DNA of 64,000 nt. Source: JABCPE02 sp963516475 (lineage in GTDB: Bacteria; Bacteroidota; Bacteroidia; Flavobacteriales; Weeksellaceae). Below, piece by piece: positions 58,869 through 64,000 of the stretch. The notes under the pieces were generated by a model, which worked only from the letters and a program-made list of their open reading frames with translations, was not told the origin of the DNA and did not search any database. Positions within the stretch are counted from its first letter, which is position 1. Each line of letters starts with the position of its first letter. The position numbers were made by a program, and so were the translations under genes. The stretch is taken from contig CAUQBR010000007.1 in the NCBI GenBank assembly GCA_963516475.1, positions 1 to 64,000 on the forward strand. The letters are read 5' to 3'.

Positions 58869-59453
58869 TTATTCGTTATCACTTGTTTTTACATTTTTAT
58901 TTTCAAAGAAAATGCTTTTTATATAGTATGTTTTCACATTTTTGCCTCTTTTTTGTGCAGGGATGAACTTTGGCAGGAGGCTGATAATTCTTTCCGCTTC
59001 TTTTTTGAGCGTTTCGTTTTCACTTCTGCTGAAAAGCACCTCCACTTCGCCTGTTTTATCAATCCTGAAAGCTACATACACTTTATACACTTTGCTTTTT
59101 TCGGCATCAATATTATTTGGGTTAAAATGTATCTTCACATGCTGTTCCAGTTGGTCTTGGAAGCATTTTCTCTTGTTAATATTATCCTTGCATACCTCAA
59201 AAATGGGCGGTTCATCTACTTGCATAAAGAGATAATCTCTATTTTCATCCAGTTCCTCATCCAGTTCCTCATCAGCTTTGGGAAGCTTGCAATGTGGAAG
59301 TTCTACAGGAAGATAGTAGCTGTAGGGAAGTGACGGGCTTTTCTTTGTTTTATGGCGTTTTTTGTAGGATTTCTTACCTTTTTTCTGAGCCTGTGCATGG
59401 GCTGAAAATCCTAAAAACAAAATAATAAGTAAAAATGACCAAAATCTTTTCAT
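58869..59453 (-). CDS. Exported protein with a TonB C-terminal-like domain and no anchor
   Basis: 194 residues. Signal peptide ~1-22 (ends AHAQAQ), then a very basic stretch (KKGKKSYKKRHKTKK), a middle region with DEELDEELDE, and from ~100 a TonB-C-like fold (KVYVAFRIDKTGEVEVLFSRSENETLKKEAERIISLLPKFIPAQKRGKNV). Normal TonB has a membrane helix and a proline-rich arm, both absent. It may be a periplasmic binding module rather than an energy transducer. Shares a transcript with tpiA. Confidence 0.7.
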   Translation of the reverse strand: MKRFWSFLLIILFLGFSAHAQAQKKGKKSYKKRHKTKKSPSLPYSYYLPVELPHCKLPKADEELDEELDENRDYLFMQVDEPPIFEVCKDNINKRKCFQDQLEQHVKIHFNPNNIDAEKSKVYKVYVAFRIDKTGEVEVLFSRSENETLKKEAERIISLLPKFIPAQKRGKNVKTYYIKSIFFENKNVKTSDNE

Positions 59454-59520
59454 AACAGTTAGTTTTATTTTTAATGAAATTCTGTATATTCTACTTTAAA
59501 TTCCAGCTTTTTTCCTTGGT

Positions 59521-59871
59521 TTAATCCATTTTCCAGATGGTTTTCATCAGTTTATAGAACTGATGTTCACGGTCAGTCACCTGCTCATCGGCTTTGATAA
59601 GTGTTTTTGCAAACTCGGCGAAGTTTTTTCTTTCCTCCTCGGTAGAATCATCATAAAAACAGCGTGCATGGAACTCAAAATGGTCTTTCCATTCCTCTGG
59701 CTGCAGGGAAGCGATGACTTCCAGCTCGTTATCCAGATTGATTCTGAACGGAAATTCCTCCGATAGGTATTCTTGTATTTTTAGTCCTTCTTTTGGAGAA
59801 AATTCGTGGTCTACAGCCGAAAGAATCATCAATAAATGATAACCTGCAATGGGTTTGTTTGATTTTTGCAT
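59521..59871 (-). CDS. TerB-like small acidic protein
   Basis: 116 residues, helical, acidic, cytosolic. The pattern of helices with ILSAVDHEFSPKEGLKIQEYL near the start and LIKADEQVTDREHQFYKLMKTIW near the end resembles TerB/DjlA N-terminal domains, which bind metal through acidic residues. Assignment is tentative. No tellurite-type gene cluster is nearby. Confidence 0.6.
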   Translation of the reverse strand: MQKSNKPIAGYHLLMILSAVDHEFSPKEGLKIQEYLSEEFPFRINLDNELEVIASLQPEEWKDHFEFHARCFYDDSTEEERKNFAEFAKTLIKADEQVTDREHQFYKLMKTIWKMD

Positions 59872-60002
59872 AAATAAAAGATTTAATAAAATTTTCTAAA
59901 AACTGGGAAAATAGAAAAGTCTAAAATCCCAAAAACTTTTGGCTAAAATACAAAAATTAACTTTAATTTTAATAACTTTATCGCTTTAAAAAAGTTAGAT
60001 TT

Positions 60003-61616
60003 ATGAGGATAATAAAATTGTTGTTTCTGTTTTCGGTGTATTTTGCTTTTGGTCAAAATTTTACAAAAAAAGACACACTGCTTGGGTCTAATACTGCATA
60101 TCGTGATTTTTGGGATGTCCAAAGATATGATGTGAAAGTAGAGCCTAGCTACGAACAAAAAAGCCTGAAAGGAAGCAATAAAATAACATTCAAGATAACA
60201 AAGTCTGTGAGAAATCCTGTTTTTCAGATAGATTTACAGCAGCCGATGAAGTACGACAGCATTCGCTCTAGTTTTAAAGTAAAATCTACAAGAGTGGATG
60301 GTAATTTCATCTTTTTAGAAACAAAAGAAAGTTTTAAAAAAGGGCAGACACATACCTTGGAAATAGATTTTAGCGGAAATCCTATCATTGCTAAAAATGC
60401 ACCTTGGGATGGCGGATGGGTTTTCACACAAGATGAAAAAGGAAATCCGTGGATGTCCGTAGCCTGCGAAGGTATAGGGGCGAGCGTGTGGCTTCCAATA
60501 AAAGAATACTGGGACGATGAGCCAGATATGGGGATGACCCTCGCTATCACTACTCCGAAGGATTTGGTGGGGGTAGGAAATGGGAAATTAGTAGAATGGA
60601 GCGTTAAAAAGGACAAAAACATCTTTACTTGGGAAGTCAAAAATCCTATAAACTCATATAATATCGTTCCTTACATCGGTAAATATGTTCATTTTTCTGA
60701 TGAATATTTGGGTAAGAGAGGAATGCTAACTTTGGACTATTGGGTTTTGGATTATAATTTAGAAAAAGCCCAAAAGCAGTTCCAGCAGGTAAAACCTATG
60801 CTTAAAGCTTTTGAACATTGGTTTGGTGGATATCCTTTCTATAAAGATGGTTACAAACTGGTAGAATCTCCGTATTTGGGAATGGAACATCAGAGTAATG
60901 TAGCCTATGGAAACGGCTATCAGAATGGCTACTATGGAAGGGATTTGTCAGGAACAGGAGTGGGCTTGTATTGGGATTTTATCATCGTTCACGAAAGCGG
61001 TCACGAATGGTTTGGGAATAATATCACTGCCCAAGATAAAGCCGATATGTGGATACATGAGGCTTTTACGACTTATTCAGAAGTTTTATTCACGGAAAAT
61101 TATATGGATAAAAACGCAGCAAATACCTATATAAAAGGACTTAGAAAAAATATCCTAAATGATGAACCTATCATAGGCACATATGGCGTGAGAAAAACAG
61201 GTAGTACAGACCAATATATAAAAGGGGCAAATATGATACACACCATCAGGCAGGTTATCAATAATGATGAAAAATTCAGACAAATTTTGCTGGGAATGAA
61301 TACAGATTTTTATCATAAAATAGTGACTTCCAAACAGGTAGAAGATTATATCAGCAAAAAAGTAGGGATAGATTTTTCACTTGTTTTTGATCAGTATTTG
61401 AGAACGACAAAAATTCCACAGCTGGAATATGAGCAAAAAGGAAATCAGCTGAAATTCCGCTGGAATAACACGATAAAGAATTTCAGAATGCCTGTGAAAC
61501 TAAAAAGCCATTCTACGCACATAGCTCCTACTCAGGAATGGCAGACTATCACTTTGGCTAATGATAAGGCTGTGGAAATAGATGACAACTACTATATAGA
61601 TGTTTTGAAAAAATAA
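60003..61616 (+). CDS. Exported M1-family aminopeptidase
   Basis: 537 residues. Signal peptide ~1-17 (ends AFGQ). N-terminal beta domain (~25-215), then the gluzincin domain: substrate motif GMEHQSNVAYGNGY, zinc site H330-E331-S-G-H334 with E353 18 residues on (WIHEAFTTYSE). A C-terminal helical domain is short and ends in a small beta part. It trims N-terminal residues of peptides in the periplasm or outside. No type IX tail. Confidence 0.94.
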   Translation: MRIIKLLFLFSVYFAFGQNFTKKDTLLGSNTAYRDFWDVQRYDVKVEPSYEQKSLKGSNKITFKITKSVRNPVFQIDLQQPMKYDSIRSSFKVKSTRVDGNFIFLETKESFKKGQTHTLEIDFSGNPIIAKNAPWDGGWVFTQDEKGNPWMSVACEGIGASVWLPIKEYWDDEPDMGMTLAITTPKDLVGVGNGKLVEWSVKKDKNIFTWEVKNPINSYNIVPYIGKYVHFSDEYLGKRGMLTLDYWVLDYNLEKAQKQFQQVKPMLKAFEHWFGGYPFYKDGYKLVESPYLGMEHQSNVAYGNGYQNGYYGRDLSGTGVGLYWDFIIVHESGHEWFGNNITAQDKADMWIHEAFTTYSEVLFTENYMDKNAANTYIKGLRKNILNDEPIIGTYGVRKTGSTDQYIKGANMIHTIRQVINNDEKFRQILLGMNTDFYHKIVTSKQVEDYISKKVGIDFSLVFDQYLRTTKIPQLEYEQKGNQLKFRWNNTIKNFRMPVKLKSHSTHIAPTQEWQTITLANDKAVEIDDNYYIDVLKK

Positions 61617-61617
61617 G

Positions 61618-61645
61618 AAAATCCCCATAAAAGGGGGATTTTTTT
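61618..61645. terminator. Bidirectional terminator between the M1 peptidase and HMG-CoA reductase genes
   Basis: AAATCCCC pairs with GGGGATTT around a 7-base apex and is flanked by T/A runs. Confidence 0.85.
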
Positions 61646-61649
61646 AATA

Positions 61650-62978
61650 TTATTTCTGTTTTCTTAGTTTTTCTAATTCCAAAGCTATGTCGCTGTAGCT
61701 TAGGGTTTTATCTTGCATTGTAGTAGAAATCAGTTTCTTTTCTTCTTCATTTGCGCCCAGCTGGTTTAGAATGTTGAATAAATGCATTTTCATATGTCCT
61801 TTTTGGATGCCTGTGGTAACCAGCGAGCGAAGTGCAGCGAAGTTCTGAGCCAAGCCAGACACTGCCAGAATGCTCATAAGTTCCTTTGCATTAGGTTTTC
61901 CTAAAAGAGCCAAAGAGAATTTTACCAATGGATGAAGGCTCGTGAGTCCTCCTACAACTCCCACAGAAATAGGCAGTTCTATCCAAAATCGAAATATTCC
62001 GTTTTCTATCGTGCAGTGGCTTAGTGAGCTGTATTTGCCATCTTTACTTGCGTAGGCATGCACGGAGGCTTCCACTGCCCGAAAGTCATTTCCTGTTGCG
62101 ATAACCACTGCATCCACACCGTTCATAATGCCTTTATTATGCGTAGTTGCTCGGCAGGTGTCTATCTCTGCTATCGTTACCGCTTGTTTGAATTTCCATG
62201 CAAATTCCTCTGGTGTGATGCCGTCATTATTTCCTAATTCTTCTATTTTACAAGAAACTTCGGCTCTTACTAAACATTCAGGAGTGTAGTTAGATAGGAT
62301 GTTCATGATGATTTGCAGGGAGTTTTTTTCTTCTTCGCTGAATATTTCTGACTCAAAAATCTCTTCTTTCAGTGTTTTTCCAAATACTTCCAGACACGAA
62401 TTGATGAAATTCGCTCCCATCGAATCCCGAGTGTCAAAACTTGCTTTGATTTGAAAATAATTTTCCAATTCATCAGTTTTGTCAATGAGGTCAATGCTTA
62501 GGATTCCGCCGCCTCTCTTGCGCATATTCGCCGTGATATCTTGTGTGGCTTCGAATAATTTTTCTTTTAAAACCAAATCAAAGAACTGGAATAATTTTTC
62601 CTTGTTCCCATTGAAAATGAAATGAGTATGCCCGAGTTTTTCCGTGTTGATGATGGTTGTTTGGAATCCGCCTCTCTCCATCCAGAATTTGGCTGCTTTG
62701 GCCGCTGCTGCCACTACCGAACTCTCTTCCACAGCCATAGGAATAGCGCATGGTTTTCCGTTAATCAGGAAGTTAGGAGCGATTCCGTAGGGGAGATAAA
62801 AATTAGAAATGGTGTTTTCAGAGAATTCATCATGAAGTTCTTGTAACTCTGAATTTTCATTCCAATATTGCTTTAAAACAGACTCAAAATCAGTATCATT
62901 TTCTAAATATTCTTGGATAAGCCAGTCTATTTTTTCTTGTTTTGGCAGCTTGGAAAAACCATCTATGGGGCGTCTCAT
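61650..62978 (-). CDS. Hydroxymethylglutaryl-CoA reductase, class II
   Basis: 442 residues. Class II HMG-CoA reductase makes or uses mevalonate with NAD(P)H. Motifs: AIPMAVEESSVVAAAAKAAKFW, DSMGANFINSCLEVF, NKGIMNGVDAVVIATGNDFRAVEA with catalytic Lys and Asp, VVGGLTSLHPLV, and a C-terminal His in TGIQKGHMKMHL. Class II enzymes are often called degradative, but in flavobacteria they serve the biosynthetic mevalonate pathway; which applies here is inference. Monocistronic, two -7 elements upstream. Confidence 0.95.
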   Translation of the reverse strand: MRRPIDGFSKLPKQEKIDWLIQEYLENDTDFESVLKQYWNENSELQELHDEFSENTISNFYLPYGIAPNFLINGKPCAIPMAVEESSVVAAAAKAAKFWMERGGFQTTIINTEKLGHTHFIFNGNKEKLFQFFDLVLKEKLFEATQDITANMRKRGGGILSIDLIDKTDELENYFQIKASFDTRDSMGANFINSCLEVFGKTLKEEIFESEIFSEEEKNSLQIIMNILSNYTPECLVRAEVSCKIEELGNNDGITPEEFAWKFKQAVTIAEIDTCRATTHNKGIMNGVDAVVIATGNDFRAVEASVHAYASKDGKYSSLSHCTIENGIFRFWIELPISVGVVGGLTSLHPLVKFSLALLGKPNAKELMSILAVSGLAQNFAALRSLVTTGIQKGHMKMHLFNILNQLGANEEEKKLISTTMQDKTLSYSDIALELEKLRKQK

Positions 62979-62999
62979 TGTATATAATTTTTAAAAATC

Positions 63000-63015
63000 C
63001 AAAGATACAAAAATA
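63000..63015 (-). promoter_or_regulatory. Two adjacent -7 elements for HMG-CoA reductase
   Basis: On the minus strand TATTTTTG (63008-63015) is followed directly by TATCTTTG (63000-63007), both exact matches. The start codon is 22 bases further on. Confidence 0.5.
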
Positions 63016-63119
63016 GAAAATAAAAGAAACTTGTAAAAAAAATAGAATTGATTATCAGTGTTTTGTAATTAATTTAGAAAAAAAATAGAAAATATTTTTG
63101 TGATTAATGATAAAGTCTC

Positions 63120-63127
63120 TATATTTG
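63120..63127 (+). promoter_or_regulatory. -7 element for tRNA-Gln
   Basis: TATATTTG, exact match, 16 bases before the mature tRNA. Confidence 0.6.
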
Positions 63128-63143
63128 CACCACTTAAAACGGA

Positions 63144-63214
63144 AGACCCATGGTGTAACGGTAGCACACCAGATTTTGGTTCTGTTTGTCGGGGTTCGAA
63201 TCCCTGTGGGTCTA
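63144..63214 (+). tRNA. tRNA-Gln (anticodon UUG)
   Basis: A 71-base cloverleaf. Acceptor AGACCCA (63144-63150) pairs with TGGGTCT (63207-63213), discriminator A at 63214. D stem GTGT/GCAC. Anticodon stem CAGA/TCTG with loop TTTTGGT, giving anticodon TTG. T arm CGGGG-TTCGAAT-CCCTG. The 3' CCA is not encoded. Its own promoter and terminator make it a single-gene unit. Confidence 0.95.
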
Positions 63215-63226
63215 CAATCAATTTTA

Positions 63227-63262
63227 GCAACTACTTATAAATCAAGTAGTTGCTTTTTTATT
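63227..63262 (+). terminator. Terminator after tRNA-Gln
   Basis: GCAACTACTT (63227-63236) pairs perfectly with AAGTAGTTGC (63244-63253), then a T-run. Confidence 0.9.
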
Positions 63263-63579
63263 TTTACTAATTTTAGGGCTTTGGTCACGATTTTGGTCAC
63301 GGTAATTTTAAATTCTATTCATATTGAATTTCTTTGAAAGATAATGAATCATTCTTTGTGAAAATAGAAAAAATATTCATTTTCTAAAGAATCCTTTCTT
63401 TAAATAATTAATTACAAAAGTGAAATTCTAATTTTCTACCCGATAAATTTTAAAATAAAAACTAACTATTAAAAGGGGGATACAAAAAAAATCACATTTC
63501 ACATATGCAGAAGAGGTATAGTAAGGAGACACTAACCTCTATCTTTATATTAAAAACAATAAAACACTTGTTGAAAAAA
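63263..63579. other. Non-coding stretch between tRNA-Gln and the RNA units
   Basis: No ORF with coding character. It holds a direct repeat TTTGGTCACG twice (63280-63289 and 63292-63301) and a hairpin at 63512-63540, in which AGAGGT pairs with ACCTCT and TAGT with ACTA. No transposase or integrase remnant is seen. Confidence 0.5.
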
Positions 63580-63611
63580 TTTGAATATTGAGAAAAACAT
63601 CCTTATCTTCG
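63580..63611 (+). promoter_or_regulatory. Promoter of the first RNA unit
   Basis: TTTG at 63580-63583, a 20-base spacer, and TATCTTCG at 63604-63611, seven of eight positions of TAnnTTTG. Confidence 0.5.
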
Positions 63612-63617
63612 CAAAGA

Positions 63618-63802
63618 TTTTAACGATAAATAAAGCGTTGGCTTTTGTTCTGTTGTCAAGGAATCTACCAAATTTCAAACAACAAATACAGAACTAAGAG
63701 GTCTAATGCTCATACCGTATAGGCATGGGTTGAGACTATCTGTATTTGTTAGGTTTTGGTAGAACCTCTTGCAACAGATAGATTGATATCCGTGCTTTTT
63801 TT
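63618..63802 (+). ncRNA. Rod-shaped small RNA, 6S-like, copy 1
   Basis: From the predicted start to the T-run at 63796-63802 it is about 185 nt, the usual length of 6S RNA. It folds into one long rod: 63649-63660 with 63768-63778 (11 bp, one bulge), 63664-63672 with 63755-63763 (9 bp), 63681-63691 with 63740-63750 (11 bp), and a branched tip closed by GTCT/AGAC. The outermost bases AAAGC and GCTTT pair next to the U-tract. 6S RNA traps RNA polymerase by mimicking an open promoter; a 6S-Flavo class is known. Assignment by shape, size and promoter only; no consensus comparison was possible. Confidence 0.5.
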
Positions 63803-63823
63803 ATTGTAACATATTATTGACAT

Positions 63824-63985
63824 AAAAAGAGTTAGCTTTATTCTGTTGCAAGAGATCTACCAAATTTTAAACAACAAATACAGAATAGGTTAGCCTAAAA
63901 TGGTAAAGGGAGGCTGTAGTAAGTCTCTTCCTTTACCATAGGGTTTGTATCTGTATGGAATAACGCTCTTGTTCCAGCTCTTTTT
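63824..63985 (+). ncRNA. Rod-shaped small RNA, 6S-like, copy 2
   Basis: About 160 nt. Its 5' segment is nearly identical to copy 1 over some 40 bases (63843-63885 against 63650-63693). Closing stem 63824-63831 with 63978-63985 (8 bp), then 63848-63854 with 63966-63972, a large asymmetric internal bubble (about 23 by 9 nt), 63878-63884 with 63950-63956, and a tip stem 63901-63909 with 63930-63938 (9 bp perfect). A central bubble in a rod is the hallmark of 6S RNA. A -7-like TATTATTG (63812-63819) precedes it. The tip and 3' half differ from copy 1, but pairing is kept. Confidence 0.5.
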
Positions 63986-64000
63986 GAGTAAAATATTCAC

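Noticed and set aside
63107..63337. Open frame of 76 codons across the tRNA-Gln region
   Set aside because: It runs through the tRNA and its terminator, starts 13 bases before the tRNA -7 element, and its translation shows no family.
63640..63985. The two RNA units considered as CRISPR repeats, tracrRNA or retron msr-msd
   Set aside because: Only two units, each about 160-185 nt, with internal complementarity rather than spacer structure, and no cas, reverse transcriptase or nuclease gene in the window. The retron or omega-RNA option remains open only because the window ends at 64000.

Overview
The window is about 64 kb of AT-rich (roughly 36% G+C by eye) bacterial chromosome from a member of the Bacteroidota, most likely class Flavobacteriia and probably Weeksellaceae-like. 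The evidence is: many intergenic -7 elements of the form TAnnTTTG, little Shine-Dalgarno signal, a gliding lipoprotein GldB, a secreted subtilase with a type IX secretion tail, a fused SecDF, a class II HMG-CoA reductase (mevalonate pathway) and a bifunctional DAHP synthase/chorismate mutase. Most genes are housekeeping, but several accessory loci are embedded between them. No phage, insertion sequence, transposase or CRISPR array was seen.

Layout. 1-6.1 kb (minus strand): a clipped ORF, a WG-repeat secreted protein, then ftsK-lolA-lptF (envelope and chromosome segregation). 6.2-12.7 kb (plus): an animal-type UMP synthase fusion, a Smr-less MutS2, uracil-DNA glycosylase, and a large SUKH+SUFU polyimmunity-like protein. 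12.8-14.6 kb (minus): LRR protein and nadE. 14.6-20.3 kb (plus): gldB-Sua5, then a purine operon purM-HD hydrolase-phosphoesterase-purN-DUF302 behind a structured leader. 20.3-23.7 kb: a lipoprotein, a zinc-ribbon protein and a tandem pair of paralogous acidic proteins. 23.8-31.7 kb: sppA (minus), folK, an S74-chaperone surface protein, recQ-fmt-fabH. 31.8-33.0 kb: a barnase-barstar pair plus a second divergent barstar. 33.2-39.2 kb: aminotransferase-murB, rhodanese, pncA (minus), thioredoxin-fold protein-Crp-dapF-mltG. 39.3-43.9 kb: T9SS subtilase and a surface protein with 22 exact-length 17-residue repeats. 44-55.6 kb: secDF, Nfu, Sel1 protein, esterase, fadD and queG (minus), L,D-transpeptidase, lpdA, patatin. 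55.7-56.2 kb: a decayed copy and an intact copy of a small membrane protein. 56.3-63.0 kb: aroG/CM-rdgB, tpiA and a TonB-C-like protein, a TerB-like protein, an M1 peptidase, HMG-CoA reductase. 63.1-64 kb: tRNA-Gln(UUG), then two tandem, rod-folding RNA units that resemble 6S RNA.

The observations I rate highest are: (1) a 2 x 11-bp direct repeat (TTGTAGACRCT twice) placed exactly 29 nt upstream of the -7 element at two unrelated promoters (ung and the tandem acidic-protein genes), which suggests an undescribed regulon; (2) two tandem 6S-like RNAs at the right edge; (3) the eukaryote-like UMP synthase; (4) the barnase/barstar/barstar-like cluster and the SUKH-SUFU protein, which are parts of toxin-immunity biology. 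All calls are from reading the sequence; no database search was run.
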